From NCBI RefSeq assembly GCF_002095475.1, contig NZ_MLFR01000016.1:54284-118283 (forward strand): a stretch of DNA of 64,000 nt, in the 5' to 3' direction. The translations under genes and the position numbers were made by a program. Below the pieces are notes generated by a model. It worked only from the letters and a program-made list of their open reading frames with translations, made no database searches and was not told the DNA's origin. Positions 43,345 through 53,214 of this stretch are shown here, one piece after another. Position 1 is the first letter of the stretch. Each line of letters opens with the position of its first letter. The stretch is from Pantoea rwandensis (lineage in GTDB: Bacteria; Pseudomonadota; Gammaproteobacteria; Enterobacterales; Enterobacteriaceae).

Positions 43345-44328
43345 TTAACTTAGGTGATGCCGCGTACGGTACTTATCGATCAGCACAGCGATAATGATCA
43401 CCGCGCCCTTAATCACTAACTGCCAGAAGTAAGAGACGCCCATCAGCGTCATGCCGTTGTTGAGGGTGGCGATAATCAGTGCGCCGATCAGGGTGCCGGT
43501 GATGGTGCCAATGCCGCCGACAAAACTGGTGCCACCCAAAATCACCGCCGCAATGGCATCCAGCTCATATCCCACACCCAGGTTGCCGTTAGCGCTGTAA
43601 AGACGCGAGGCGCTCATCAATCCACCTAAGCCTGACAACATGCCGCTCATGGCATAGACAAACACCAGAACCATGCCGACTTTGATCCCAGTAAGACGTG
43701 CTGCCTGCACATTGCCGCCCACCGCATAGATGTGCACTCCCAAGGTGGTACGGCGCAGAATGAACCAGCACAGCGCAATCACTGCGAAGGCAATAATGAT
43801 CAGCCATGGCACCGACCCGAGATAGCCATTACCTATCCACTCAAAGTTGATGTCAGAGTTGATGACCGTGGTGCCATCCGCCAATAAGTAAGCCGCCCCG
43901 CGCAACGCGGTATAGGTACCCAGCGTGACAATGAACGGCGGTAGCCCGGCCCACGCCACCAGCACGCCGTTAAACAGCCCCATGATCAGACCCGCGCCCA
44001 AGGCCGCCGGAATGGTTAAACCGGCAAAGGCGGGATCGAGCGACACCACCATTGCCACTACCGCCGTGGTGCCAAGCATCGAACCCACCGACAGATCAAT
44101 CCCGCCGGTCAGAATCACGAAGGTCATACCCGCTGCCAGCACGATATTGATCGATGCCTGACGCGTGATGTTCAACAGATTGGCTTCGGTAAAAAAGTTC
44201 GGCGTCACAAAGCCAAATACCGCCACAATCAGGATTAGAATCGGCAGAATACCTACCGTTTGCAGCAGATCGCTCATTAATGCCCGCTTGAGCGTGGGGC
44301 TTTTCATACGTGCCGGTTCACTGGTCAT
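43345..44328 (-). CDS. Ribose-type ABC transporter permease
   Basis: 327 residues, about 8-10 TM segments, RbsC family. GAGGAG before the ATG. Conserved: NILNITRQASI-like segment NLLNITRQASINIVLAAGMT, FVILTGGIDLSVGSMLGTTA, the EAA-like loop RLTGIKVGMVLVFVYAMSGM and AVILGGTSFVGGIGTITGTL. It lies 10 bases after the ATPase gene. Forms the membrane channel of the importer. Confidence 0.95.
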   Translation of the reverse strand: MTSEPARMKSPTLKRALMSDLLQTVGILPILILIVAVFGFVTPNFFTEANLLNITRQASINIVLAAGMTFVILTGGIDLSVGSMLGTTAVVAMVVSLDPAFAGLTIPAALGAGLIMGLFNGVLVAWAGLPPFIVTLGTYTALRGAAYLLADGTTVINSDINFEWIGNGYLGSVPWLIIIAFAVIALCWFILRRTTLGVHIYAVGGNVQAARLTGIKVGMVLVFVYAMSGMLSGLGGLMSASRLYSANGNLGVGYELDAIAAVILGGTSFVGGIGTITGTLIGALIIATLNNGMTLMGVSYFWQLVIKGAVIIIAVLIDKYRTRHHLS

Positions 44329-44338
44329 ATCGGTCTCC

Positions 44339-45844
44339 TCAGGCCTGAACCGGCTGCGCGCCGGTGGCCAGTGTCATAATGTTTTCCTGGCTAATCTCTT
44401 TACCGCTTAACTCTCCGGCAATGCTGCCTTCGCGCATCACATAAACGCGATCGCTCATGCCAACGACTTCTGGCAGCTCACTGGAAATCATCAAAATCGC
44501 CACGCCCTGCTGCGCCATCTGGTTCATCATGCGGTAGATTTCACTCTTGGCGCCGACATCCACACCGCGCGTCGGCTCATCCAACAACAAGATGCGCGGA
44601 GCAATCGACACCCAGCGGGATATCAGCAATTTCTGCTGATTGCCGCCCGATAAGCCCCCTGCGCGCACCTGCGCATGCGGCACGCGGATATTCAGCGATT
44701 CGATAGCCTCGCTGGCGATCTTCTGTCCTTTCCGCCGATTAAGCAGGCCGTAGCTGGCATCACGCTCAATGGTTGCCATCACAATGTTTTCCTGCGCCGC
44801 CAGCTCCAGGAACAAGCCTTGCTCCTTGCGGTTCTCTGTCAGGAAGCCAATGCCGCGCGCAATCGCGTCACGCGGGGAGTGAATTTTCACCTTCTCCCCG
44901 TCGATCCAGATCTCGCCGCCTTTTGGCTGATGCACGCCAAAAATCAGCTGCGCCAACTCACTGCGCCCTGCGCCAACCAAACCGGCCAGACCGACAATCT
45001 CACCCGCGCGCACGGCCAGACTGCTGGGATGCACTTTGCGGTTATCGGTCAGGTGATTAACGGCCAAACGAATTTCGCCAAACGGGATGTTGCGGTCTTT
45101 GTTAAACAAGTCGCTGAGGGGGCGTCCTACCATCATGCGCACCAGCTCACTGGCATTCAGCTGGTCACGCGTGAGGCTGCCGACATATTGGCCATCACGC
45201 AGCACGCTGACGCGATCGGAAAGTTCATACACTTCGGCCATGCGATGGCTGATGTAGATGATCGCCATACCTTCACTGCGCAGCCGTTTGATCAGGGCAA
45301 ACAGCTGTTCTGTTTCACGATTCGACAGAGCCGCGGTGGGTTCATCCATCACCAGAATGCGACTGTTGCGATGCAATGCACGGGCGATCTCCACCTGCTG
45401 CTGCTCAGCGATACTCAGTCGGCTCACCAGATCGGTGGCGCTAAACTGTGCGCCAAGGCGGTTAATCACCAACTGTGCCTCTTCCGCCATCTGCCGACGT
45501 TTCACCAACCCACCCCGGGTGATCTCGCTGCCGAGAAAAATGTTTTCCGCCACCGTCAAATTGGGTGCCAGATTGATCTCCTGATAGATCAAGGTGATCC
45601 CTGCCGCCAGCGCCTCTTTCGGGCCTTTAATGGCATAGGGTTGACCGTCGATAAGAATTTCCCCGCTGCTGGCGGTATAGGCACCGGCCAGAATCTTCAT
45701 TAGGGTGCTTTTTCCGGCGCCGTTTTCTCCCATCAGCGCATGCACCTCACCAGGCCATACGGTGAGATCCACTCCCTTCAGCGCATAAAAGCTGCCGAAG
45801 CGTCGGGTGATTTCGCGCATTTCTAATATCGGTGTCGCCGCCAT
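44339..45844 (-). CDS. Ribose-type ABC transporter ATPase (double domain)
   Basis: 501 residues from the ATG at 45844 (GGGAG 7 bases upstream), the same length as RbsA. Two fused ATPase domains: the first has Walker [10 protein letters not shown], signature [15 protein letters not shown] and Walker [12 protein letters not shown]; the second has a degenerate P-loop [11 protein letters not shown], signature [14 protein letters not shown] and [12 protein letters not shown]. First gene of the sugar operon, divergent from the sensor kinase with 146 bases between the starts, where the operon promoter and regulator site must lie (TGTCA occurs at 45905 and 45925). Confidence 0.95.
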   Translation of the reverse strand: MAATPILEMREITRRFGSFYALKGVDLTVWPGEVHALMGENGAGKSTLMKILAGAYTASSGEILIDGQPYAIKGPKEALAAGITLIYQEINLAPNLTVAENIFLGSEITRGGLVKRRQMAEEAQLVINRLGAQFSATDLVSRLSIAEQQQVEIARALHRNSRILVMDEPTAALSNRETEQLFALIKRLRSEGMAIIYISHRMAEVYELSDRVSVLRDGQYVGSLTRDQLNASELVRMMVGRPLSDLFNKDRNIPFGEIRLAVNHLTDNRKVHPSSLAVRAGEIVGLAGLVGAGRSELAQLIFGVHQPKGGEIWIDGEKVKIHSPRDAIARGIGFLTENRKEQGLFLELAAQENIVMATIERDASYGLLNRRKGQKIASEAIESLNIRVPHAQVRAGGLSGGNQQKLLISRWVSIAPRILLLDEPTRGVDVGAKSEIYRMMNQMAQQGVAILMISSELPEVVGMSDRVYVMREGSIAGELSGKEISQENIMTLATGAQPVQA

Positions 45845-45990
45845 CGCCAAACTCCCGCTGCCCGTTGATGTAGCCGAGTGTTGCAACGCCAGATAAATGG
45901 AAAATGTCAGCGGCCATTCATATTTGTCATATTGCGCCTGGACCGCGCTTCTATACTCGCCGGGAGTTGAGGGGTAAGGAGGTGCCGCAA

Positions 45991-48579
45991 ATGAGTCAGA
46001 GTCTGCACTGGCACGCTGGCGCGCGAGGTCGCCTGCTGCTGTTTAATCTGCTGGTGGTGAGCGTGACGTTGGCGGTGAGTCTGGTGGCTATTTTTGGTTT
46101 TCGCCACGCCGGTCACATTCAGGAACAGGCACAGGCGCAAACGTTAGCCGATATGAACGGCAGTCTGGCGCTGGCTCGTGATACCGCCAATGTCGCCACT
46201 GCCGCCGTGCGGCTGGCACAAGTGGTGGGCGCGCTGGAGTATCAAAGCGAATCGGCGCGCTTGCAGCAAACCCAACTCGCTCTGCAACAATCGTTGACCA
46301 TGCTCGCTAACGCGCCGTTAGCCGCGCAGCAACCGGCACTGCTAGCAAACATTCGCGAGCGTAGCCAGATGCTGGAGCAGAGCATCAATCAGCTGTTGCG
46401 AGAAGGTCATCAGCGCCATTTACAACGCAATGTGATGTTGAGCGGTTTGTGGCAAGCCCAGCTGCTGCTGAATCGTATTAATACGCTCGCGAGTGACGCC
46501 TCTTTTCTGCCGCTGCGCCAGCAAACGGACGCCCTGTTGCAGGTGGCGATTCAATCCACCGCGCCACAAGCTGCTGAGCAGCAGCTGCAACAGGTACTGC
46601 CGATCTGGTCTGCTTTGCCGTTGCAGGACGCACTGGCGATGCAGCGTGATCGATTGGTCGACACCGCACGCAACTTGCAGCCCGTGGCAGACCAGCTGGA
46701 GCAGAGTGATATTGCCATTGCCTACGCCACCTATCGCATCAAAGCGCTGGTAGCGATGCTTAATGGCGACATCAACCATTATGTGCAGCTTGTCGCGCAA
46801 CAGAGCGAGACACGCAGCGCGGTAACCCATCAAGAACTGGATTCCATCATCGGCTTTATCGGGCTGTTTATGCTGCTGGCGCTGCTGATAACCGGATATG
46901 CCGGGTACTACATCTACCGAAATTTGGGGTCAAGTCTGACCGCGATTGCACATGCCATGACCCGGCTGGCGCAGGGCGAAAAAAGCGTTAATGTACCGGG
47001 TTTGGCAAGGCGTGATGAGCTGGGCGATTTGGCGCGCGCATTTAACGTGTTCGCACGTAATACTGCCTCACTGGCACATACCTCCCGTTTATTAAAAGAA
47101 AAAAGCAACCAGCTAGAATCGACCTTTCTGGCGATGCGCGATGGCTTTGCGCTGTTCGATAACAGTGGGCAACTGGTGGTGTGGAACGCGCAGTATGCCG
47201 AACTGCTCGGCATTGCCCCGCGCGACCTGCATCGCGGCTTGCATTATCAGCGTCTGCTGGCACGCATGGATGTTCAATTGAGCAGTCTTCATGACGCACA
47301 AGAGGTGCGCCTGCCGGATGGCCGCACGCTGGAGCTGCGTTTCAGCCCGGTGCCACGCCGAGGTATGGTGAATACCGTGCTGGAGCGCACCACGCGTAAA
47401 GCGCTGGAAGAGGCGTTGCTACACAGCCAAAAGATGAAAGCCGTTGGTCAACTGACCGGTGGCATCGCGCACGACTTCAATAATCTTCTTGCGGTGATCA
47501 TCGGCAGCCTGGCGCTCACCGTTGATCAGCTGCCTCCTGGCACTCTCGCCAGCCGAGTTGAACGTGCGCGTCAAGCGGCTGACCGCGCGGCACAGTTGAC
47601 GCAACGGCTGTTGGCATTTTCGCGGAAACAGGCTCTCTATCCGCGGGCCGTGTCGGTGGTTGAACTGGTCGATAACCTCCATTCGTTATTGCAGCACTCG
47701 CTGCTGCCGGGCCAGCAATTGGTCGTCGATGCGCAGCGCCCCGGCTGGCCCGCGTGGATTGATGCCGGGCAACTGGAAAATGCGTTAATGAACCTGGTGG
47801 TCAATGCGCGTGATGCGATGGAGAAACAGAGCGGGGAAATCCGCCTGCGCATCTGGAATCAACGCACCCAAGAGAGCAAAGGTAAGCGCGATCGCGTCAC
47901 CATCGAGGTGATCGATCATGGCTGTGGTATGTCCGCAGAGGTGCGGGAACAGGTATTTGAGCCCTTCTTTACCACCAAAGAGACCGGCAGCGGCAGCGGA
48001 CTGGGACTGTCGATGGTGTACGGCTTTGTGCGGCAGTCCGGTGGGCAAATTGAAGTTGAAACCGCGCCCGGTCAGGGCACCACCGTGCGTCTGATGTTGC
48101 CGCGCGCCCCGGAAGCGGCACAACCGATGCCCGCGGCGCTACCGACGTTTACGCCAGGTGCCAGCAGTGATCGACTGGTGCTGGTACTGCATGACGAACC
48201 CGCGGTGAGACAGACGTTATGTGAGCATCTGCATCAACTCGGATATCTGACGCTGGAGTGTGCCGATGGTGAATCTGCGCTCACGCTGCTGCGTCAAACG
48301 CCAGATATCGAACTGCTGATCAGTGATTTGATGCTACCCGGCGCGCTTAACGGTGCTGATGTGATACGTCAAGCCCAACAGCAGTGGCCGACGCTGGCCA
48401 CGCTTTTGATCAGCGGACAGGATTTGCGCCAGAGCCAGGTGACATTACCCATGTGTGAACGGCTGGCAAAACCCTGGCAGCAGGCGCAGTTGGCACAGGC
48501 GCTCGACCGCGCCTGGCAACGCAGCGAACGGCTCAGTCGCGCACGGCAGGCTGCCACAACGGCAACGGTTTCCCCGTGA
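45991..48579 (+). CDS. Hybrid sensor histidine kinase of the sugar module
   Basis: 862 residues from the ATG at 45991 with AAGGAGGT 7 bases upstream. Order: TM1 (about 15-37), a long helical periplasmic sensor (38-286), TM2 (287-309), HAMP (310-362), PAS (about 374-461, [20 protein letters not shown]), HisKA with [14 protein letters not shown] (His494), HATPase_c ([28 protein letters not shown]), and a C-terminal receiver with Asp779 in [10 protein letters not shown]. No HPt domain is visible, so how phosphate reaches the response regulator at 38868 is open. TATACT at 45952-45957 may be its -10. It flanks the sugar operon, and its 3' end overlaps phnE on the other strand by 47 bases. Confidence 0.94.
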   Translation: MSQSLHWHAGARGRLLLFNLLVVSVTLAVSLVAIFGFRHAGHIQEQAQAQTLADMNGSLALARDTANVATAAVRLAQVVGALEYQSESARLQQTQLALQQSLTMLANAPLAAQQPALLANIRERSQMLEQSINQLLREGHQRHLQRNVMLSGLWQAQLLLNRINTLASDASFLPLRQQTDALLQVAIQSTAPQAAEQQLQQVLPIWSALPLQDALAMQRDRLVDTARNLQPVADQLEQSDIAIAYATYRIKALVAMLNGDINHYVQLVAQQSETRSAVTHQELDSIIGFIGLFMLLALLITGYAGYYIYRNLGSSLTAIAHAMTRLAQGEKSVNVPGLARRDELGDLARAFNVFARNTASLAHTSRLLKEKSNQLESTFLAMRDGFALFDNSGQLVVWNAQYAELLGIAPRDLHRGLHYQRLLARMDVQLSSLHDAQEVRLPDGRTLELRFSPVPRRGMVNTVLERTTRKALEEALLHSQKMKAVGQLTGGIAHDFNNLLAVIIGSLALTVDQLPPGTLASRVERARQAADRAAQLTQRLLAFSRKQALYPRAVSVVELVDNLHSLLQHSLLPGQQLVVDAQRPGWPAWIDAGQLENALMNLVVNARDAMEKQSGEIRLRIWNQRTQESKGKRDRVTIEVIDHGCGMSAEVREQVFEPFFTTKETGSGSGLGLSMVYGFVRQSGGQIEVETAPGQGTTVRLMLPRAPEAAQPMPAALPTFTPGASSDRLVLVLHDEPAVRQTLCEHLHQLGYLTLECADGESALTLLRQTPDIELLISDLMLPGALNGADVIRQAQQQWPTLATLLISGQDLRQSQVTLPMCERLAKPWQQAQLAQALDRAWQRSERLSRARQAATTATVSP

Positions 48580-49417
48580 TATAGCGCTTACGCAGCTTGC
48601 TGGAGATGACATCCATGATCATCACCACGCCAACCAGAATAATGGTCAGGAACATCACCACATCCCAGTTCCACAGGCGCATGTTTTCGGCGTACACCAA
48701 GCCGACACCGCCCGCCCCAACAAAACCCAGCACCGCCGCAGAACGGGTGTTGGATTCGATCTGATACAGGCTCAGTGCCAGGAACGTGGGGAACGACTGT
48801 GTGAAGATGCCAAACCGATGCTTCTGCAAGCTGTTGGCCCCTACCGCACCGAGTCCACGGCTGGGCGAACGCTCAACGGCTTCATGCCCTTCCGCATACA
48901 ACTTGCCGAGCAAACCCACATCCTGCACCACAATAGCCAGTACCCCTGCCAGCGGTCCCATACCGACGGCGCGCACAAAGATCAGGCCCCAGATGGCCAT
49001 ATCAACACCGCGCATGATATCCAGCAGGCGACGGACGACCAGAGAGATCGGACGCGTAATGGGATCGTGCATCACATTACGTGCCGCGAGGAATGACACG
49101 GGTAATGCGATCAGCGAAGCGGTCAACGTACCGGCAAACACAATCGCCAGCGTGATGCCAATCTGCGAGAAGTAGTAAGCAAACGGCCAGTTCATAAAAT
49201 CCTGCCAGACGAACATACGCAGGAAGTAGCGGCCAAGCTGCTGGCAGCCAATGATGAAACGGCTCCATTCAATGCCGAAGAATTCAAAGAAGAACAAATA
49301 GTACAGCACGATGGCGATAGCCACGATGGCCACGCGGCGCAGATAACGATGTTGTGCAGCGAACAGTGCAGGATGTTCCTGTTTCAGTTTCGCCACATCT
49401 GGGGCTAATGCGATCAT
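48533..49417 (-). CDS. phnE: Phosphonate ABC transporter permease PhnE (second)
   Basis: 294 residues from the ATG at 49417 (GGAG upstream; ATGA overlap with the preceding phnE). About six TM segments; family blocks AIWGLIFVRAVGMGPLAGVL and the cytoplasmic loop FPTFLALSLYQIESNTRSAA followed by VLGFVGAGGVGLVY. Two PhnE-type permeases probably form a heterodimeric channel with PhnC and PhnD. Last gene of the phn cluster. Its 3' end overlaps the convergent histidine-kinase gene by 47 bases. Confidence 0.94.
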   Translation of the reverse strand: MIALAPDVAKLKQEHPALFAAQHRYLRRVAIVAIAIVLYYLFFFEFFGIEWSRFIIGCQQLGRYFLRMFVWQDFMNWPFAYYFSQIGITLAIVFAGTLTASLIALPVSFLAARNVMHDPITRPISLVVRRLLDIMRGVDMAIWGLIFVRAVGMGPLAGVLAIVVQDVGLLGKLYAEGHEAVERSPSRGLGAVGANSLQKHRFGIFTQSFPTFLALSLYQIESNTRSAAVLGFVGAGGVGLVYAENMRLWNWDVVMFLTIILVGVVMIMDVISSKLRKRYITGKPLPLWQPAVRD

Positions 49418-50277
49418 CTTACTTCTCCTTCCACCACGCGACGGCGCAACCAACCAGAAACCGTATCCAGCAGCGACACCACCACGATAATCAGCAGCAG
49501 CGTGATGCTGACCTGATCGTAACGATCCAGTTTGATATTGGTCATCAGCTCTTGGCCAATACCGCCCGCCCCTACCAATCCAAGAATGGTGGAAGAACGG
49601 AAATTCACTTCCAGACGCATAAAGCTGTAAGAAAGGAACGTCGGTTTCACCTGCGGCCAGAAGGCGAAGCGCATCCGCTGTAACTTACTGGCTCCGCAGG
49701 CGGCGAGGCCACGCACCGGCTTGTCCGACGCGCTCTCAATCGATTCATAAAACAGTTTGGTCAGGCTGCCCACGGTGTGTAGGGCCAGCGCAAGGAAACC
49801 GGGAATCGCCCCGATCCCAAAGGCCATGACAAACATCACCGCCCACGCCAGCTCGGGCATGGTACGCAGGAAGGCCACAAAGGCGCGGATCGCCATACGG
49901 ACGCTACGTGGCGTTTGCGTATTATCGGCGGCAAAAAACGCCAGCACGCCGGCAATCATCACCGCAACGATGGTCGATGACAGCGCCAGCTGGAGGGTTT
50001 CCCAGATCAGCGGTAGCTGGAAGTGCAAGCGGTAGCCCCAATACGCCAGGGAGCCTTCGGTTTTCACATCCGCGAACAATACCGACCAATGCAGCACCGG
50101 GACGGTTTCGCCGATGTAATCAAAAAAGTGTGGCAGTGATTGCCAGACGGTCAGCAGATTGAATTCCGCCATCTTGCCCGCAGCGAGATAGAGCGCCACC
50201 AACAGCAGCGACCAGAGCACAGTATCGCGCTTTTGCTGGCGACGGATGCGTTGGTAGTAGTGTTCGAAATCGGTCAA
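49414..50277 (-). CDS. phnE: Phosphonate ABC transporter permease PhnE (first)
   Basis: 287 residues beginning MTDFEHYYQRIRRQQKRDTV. Family blocks TMPELAWAVMFVMAFGIGAI and FLSYSFMRLEVNFRSSTILG with LVGAGGIGQEL. It differs clearly from the second PhnE, so this is an old duplication, not a recent copy. E. coli K-12 has a single phnE, inactivated by an 8-bp insertion. A 304-base gap with tandem repeats separates it from phnD. Confidence 0.94.
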   Translation of the reverse strand: MTDFEHYYQRIRRQQKRDTVLWSLLLVALYLAAGKMAEFNLLTVWQSLPHFFDYIGETVPVLHWSVLFADVKTEGSLAYWGYRLHFQLPLIWETLQLALSSTIVAVMIAGVLAFFAADNTQTPRSVRMAIRAFVAFLRTMPELAWAVMFVMAFGIGAIPGFLALALHTVGSLTKLFYESIESASDKPVRGLAACGASKLQRMRFAFWPQVKPTFLSYSFMRLEVNFRSSTILGLVGAGGIGQELMTNIKLDRYDQVSITLLLIIVVVSLLDTVSGWLRRRVVEGEVR

Positions 50278-50317
50278 GGGGGATGTCCTGTGGTAAGAGA
50301 TGGTGCAGATGTGAAAA

Positions 50318-50511
50318 GGTCGCCATGAATGCCGTCACCAAACGGGTGCGATATTTGGCCAGGTCGCCATAAATTCCGTCATCAAACGGGTGCGATATTT
50401 GACCAGGTCGCCATAAATGGCGTCATCAAACCGCTGCGATATTTGGCCAGGTCGCCATAAATGGCGTCATCAGACGGGTGCAATATTTGGCAAGGTCGCC
50501 ATAAATGGCGA
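50318..50511. repeat. 44-bp tandem repeat array between phnD and phnE
   Basis: The sequence GGTCGCC recurs at 50318, 50362, 50406, 50450 and 50494, i.e. with an exact 44-base period: four full units plus a partial fifth. Each unit has a GGTCGCCATAAATGGCG palindromic part and a unique-looking part CATCAAACGGGTGCGATATT. The last unit ends as a complete palindrome GGTCGCCATAAATGGCGACC followed by CTAC. There are no spacers, so it is not CRISPR. It belongs to the GTAGGG repeat family of this genome. Confidence 0.92.
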
Positions 50512-50531
50512 CCCTACAAAGGCGTTATCAC

Positions 50532-50555
50532 GTAGGGTGCGCATTTATGCGCACC
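50532..50555. repeat. Palindromic intergenic repeat, GTAGGG type (copy B)
   Basis: GTAGGGTGCGCATTTATGCG followed by CACC, a hairpin GGTGCGCA-TTTA-TGCGCACC. It stands tail to tail with the last 44-bp unit (ending CCCTAC), giving a bipartite element with inverted CCCTAC/GTAGGG edges of about 62 bases (50494-50555). Confidence 0.85.
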
Positions 50556-50581
50556 GCTTCCGATAACCGCACCCAGCTAAA

Positions 50582-51508
50582 TTAACCGCGCGAACCTTTC
50601 ATCAGATCACGCTTCATATCGATGATGTTCTGATAATCAGCGACTGTGGCTGGACCGATGTGCTGGGCACCGCCCACCGCTTTAATAAAGCAACTGTGGT
50701 CTTCTTTATCCAACTTCTTGATCGCCGCCACCAGCTTCTGTTTGAAGTCAGCGGGTAAGTTATTGCTCACCAGGATTGGACCGTTCGGGATCAATGGCGA
50801 CTGCCAGATGATGCGGATCTTCTTCATCAGGTCAGGCTGGTCCATACGCATCATGCGTCCAAAGGCACCTGAGGTGTAACCTTTGTCGTAATCACCGATC
50901 AATGAGGTCCAGGTCACTGCGCCTTCGAACTGGCCGTTCAACACGCCGAGGATGTCCTGCTCGTGGCCACCAGAGAAGGTCACGCTAGAGAAGGTGTTGT
51001 TGTATTTATCATCAACGGTGCCACCGAACTCTTTCTTGAACGCCTGGTTTGGCATCAGGAAGCCAGAAGTCGAATCTGGATCGGCCATGCCGAAAGATTT
51101 GCCCTTCAGGTCTTCCAGTTTTTTGTACGGGCTGTCGGCTTTCACGATCACCACCGAGTGATAACCCTGTGAACCGTCTTTGTCATCGACCACGATGCCT
51201 ACAACGTCTACCGCTTTCGGGTTCTGCAGATAAACTGAAGCGTAAGATGCCGGAGACATGCTCAGCACCATATCAATTTTGTTACCCAGCAGACCCTGAA
51301 TGACGCCTGAGTAGTCAGACGAGTTGCGCATTTTGGTATCGACATTCAGCTCTTTGTCGAAGAAATCTTTCACGCACTGGTTATCACCAATCTGCTGAGT
51401 GGCGTTCTGACCACCCAAAATCCCCAGATTTAATTCTTTAGGCGCATCCGCTGCGTTAACGCCAAAAGTCATTGCAACAGTCAATAAAGCTAAAGAGGTC
51501 AGTTTCAT
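50582..51508 (-). CDS. phnD: Phosphonate periplasmic binding protein PhnD
   Basis: 308 residues with signal peptide MKLTSLALLTVAMTFGVNAA. The mature part ELNLGILGGQNATQQIGDNQ, DMVLSMSPASYASVYLQNPK, FGMADPDSTSGFLMPNQAFK and IWQSPLIPNGPILVSNNLP are the ligand-binding segments of PhnD, which holds phosphonates such as 2-aminoethylphosphonate. Lies 25 bases after phnC. The next gene, phnE, follows only after the repeat array, which may reduce permease expression. Confidence 0.95.
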   Translation of the reverse strand: MKLTSLALLTVAMTFGVNAADAPKELNLGILGGQNATQQIGDNQCVKDFFDKELNVDTKMRNSSDYSGVIQGLLGNKIDMVLSMSPASYASVYLQNPKAVDVVGIVVDDKDGSQGYHSVVIVKADSPYKKLEDLKGKSFGMADPDSTSGFLMPNQAFKKEFGGTVDDKYNNTFSSVTFSGGHEQDILGVLNGQFEGAVTWTSLIGDYDKGYTSGAFGRMMRMDQPDLMKKIRIIWQSPLIPNGPILVSNNLPADFKQKLVAAIKKLDKEDHSCFIKAVGGAQHIGPATVADYQNIIDMKRDLMKGSRG

Positions 51509-51533
51509 TCGTGTTTTTTCTCTTGCCGTGGAG

Positions 51534-52364
51534 TTAGTGGAGCTGGTTAATTTCGTCGCCGTACAGCTCGTGCAGCAAGCCGTCGGTCAACGCAGAAGGA
51601 TGTCCGTCAAACAGCACTTTGCCGCGCTGAATGCCGATAACACGGGTGCAATACTGCTTCACCAATTCAATCGAGTGCAGGTTGACCATCACGCTGATGC
51701 CCTGCTCACTCACCTGACGCAGCACATCCATGATGCGTTTGGTATTTTTCGGATCGAGCGAGGCCACCGGCTCATCCGCCAGCAGGATGCGTGGGTTCTG
51801 CATCAGGGCACGGCAAATCGCCACACGCTGCATCTGTCCGCCCGACAAGTTTTCAGCACGCTGTAACGCCTGCGGCAGCATATTCATCCACTGCAGCAGT
51901 TCTATCGCCCGCGCACGGTCAGCTTCGGAGAACACTTTGAAGAAGGATTTCAGCGTCGAGGTCTGGCTCAAACGACCCAGTAGCACATTGGTCAGTACAT
52001 CAAGGCGCGGCACCAGACAGAAATCCTGGAAGATCATGCCGCATTCGCTGCGCCATTCGCGCATCTGACGGCTGTTCAGCGTCACCACATCGCGATCCAC
52101 TTCACCCTGACGATTGCTGAGAATCGCGCCCTGTGAAGCACTGATGGTGCCATTGAGCATGTGTAACAGTGTCGATTTGCCTGCGCCAGAGCGACCAATC
52201 ACGGCCACCAGCTCGCCCGCATGCAGATCGAAGCTGACATTATCCAGTACGCGGTTTTCGCCGTACGCTTTGCACAGTCCCTGCACCGACAGCACCTTGT
52301 TGCCTTGGCCGGCGTGTGGAACGTAAGGATTGTCGATAATGGTTTTCAGTAATGCCTGTGCCAT
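51534..52364 (-). CDS. phnC: Phosphonate ABC transporter ATPase PhnC
   Basis: 276 residues from the ATG at 52364 (GGAG 6 bases upstream); the open frame continues upstream into phnP but without similarity. Walker [17 protein letters not shown], PhnC-specific [20 protein letters not shown], signature [15 protein letters not shown], Walker [15 protein letters not shown]-loop NLHSIEL. First gene of the transport unit phnCDEE, which follows phnP and has its own Pho box. Confidence 0.95.
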   Translation of the reverse strand: MAQALLKTIIDNPYVPHAGQGNKVLSVQGLCKAYGENRVLDNVSFDLHAGELVAVIGRSGAGKSTLLHMLNGTISASQGAILSNRQGEVDRDVVTLNSRQMREWRSECGMIFQDFCLVPRLDVLTNVLLGRLSQTSTLKSFFKVFSEADRARAIELLQWMNMLPQALQRAENLSGGQMQRVAICRALMQNPRILLADEPVASLDPKNTKRIMDVLRQVSEQGISVMVNLHSIELVKQYCTRVIGIQRGKVLFDGHPSALTDGLLHELYGDEINQLH

Positions 52365-52417
52365 GATGCACTCCATCTCTCTGAGGTCTTGATTGCCCGT
52401 TATTACGGGCAAATCCG

Positions 52418-52435
52418 ATGAAGACTTGATGACAG
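52418..52435 (-). promoter_or_regulatory. Pho box upstream of phnC
   Basis: On the minus strand CTGTCATCAAGTCTTCAT: the first half-site CTGTCAT is perfect and the second (TCTTCAT) keeps TCAT at the right 11-base spacing. A TAATAA -10 lies 12 bases downstream, the arrangement of PhoB-activated promoters. A GCCCGTAATAACGGGC palindrome overlaps the -10. phnCDEE should therefore be induced by phosphate starvation independently of phnF. Confidence 0.78.
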
Positions 52436-52443
52436 TAAAATGA

Positions 52444-53214
52444 TTAAACAGTGACAGCGTGGGCAGAACCAACCGTGATGCTTTGGCCATCAGACGCCGC
52501 CAGCACATTGTCTGGTAAGTGATTATTGAGTAACCAACTGTCCATCTCATGACTCAGATGAATCAGCCATGCCTGGCGCGGTGCCAGCTGTTCAATAATC
52601 TGCAATGCGCGCGTCACATCGTTATGATTGCGCACGGTTTCTCGCGGCGGGTCATTACAGTCAATCACCAGTTGGTCCAGCGGTTGACCCTCAAGAAATT
52701 CTGCAGTTTCCGGCGGCAATCCGCAGGTATCACACATCCAGGCTAACCGCGTGCCGTGCCAGTCAAACAGGTAACCGTGGGTGAGTTTTGAGTGCTGTAA
52801 CGGCAAGGGGGTCACTTGCAACGCCCCGAAGCTGTGCGGGACAAAAGGCGTTAACGCGGGGCGGAAATCCAACAGGCCGGGATGCTTAAACAGGTCATCA
52901 CAGCCCCTCTCATCCGGCGGTGCCCACACCGGAATCGGCTCGCCCAATCCCCAACGCAGGCTGAACAATCCCGCCACGTGATCCATATGAAAATGGGTGA
53001 GCAATATTCGGCTTAATTCACCAGGGCGGAAACGCTGATGCAGATCGTGGCGACCGGCATCCAGCAGAATTCGCTCGCTGCCGGTGTCGATCAGTGCACT
53101 GGTGGCCGCACGGGCAAAGCGGGGTTCGAGGCGGGCACGCTCACAGGCATAACAGCCACAACCGAACAGCGGCGCAGACTGCACGCCGCCAGTACCGAGA
53201 AAAGTGAGTTTCAT
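52444..53214 (-). CDS. phnP: 5-phosphoribosyl-1,2-cyclic-phosphate phosphodiesterase PhnP
   Basis: Metallo-beta-lactamase-fold enzyme that opens the cyclic phosphate made by C-P lyase. 256 residues, [20 protein letters not shown] with the structural zinc cysteines ([13 protein letters not shown]), and the catalytic metal motif [10 protein letters not shown]; further ligands in WMCDTCG and HLSHEMD. ATGA overlap with phnN. Last gene of the catabolic part of the cluster; phnC follows after 79 bases. Confidence 0.95.
   Translation of the reverse strand: MKLTFLGTGGVQSAPLFGCGCYACERARLEPRFARAATSALIDTGSERILLDAGRHDLHQRFRPGELSRILLTHFHMDHVAGLFSLRWGLGEPIPVWAPPDERGCDDLFKHPGLLDFRPALTPFVPHSFGALQVTPLPLQHSKLTHGYLFDWHGTRLAWMCDTCGLPPETAEFLEGQPLDQLVIDCNDPPRETVRNHNDVTRALQIIEQLAPRQAWLIHLSHEMDSWLLNNHLPDNVLAASDGQSITVGSAHAVTV

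Noticed and set aside
44675..45703. Plus-strand frame of 342 codons
   Set aside because: Antisense shadow of the double-domain ABC ATPase; rich in His/Gln from reversed codons and without any family motif.
50318..50511. Possible CRISPR array
   Set aside because: The units are contiguous tandem repeats with no variable spacers, and no cas genes are nearby.
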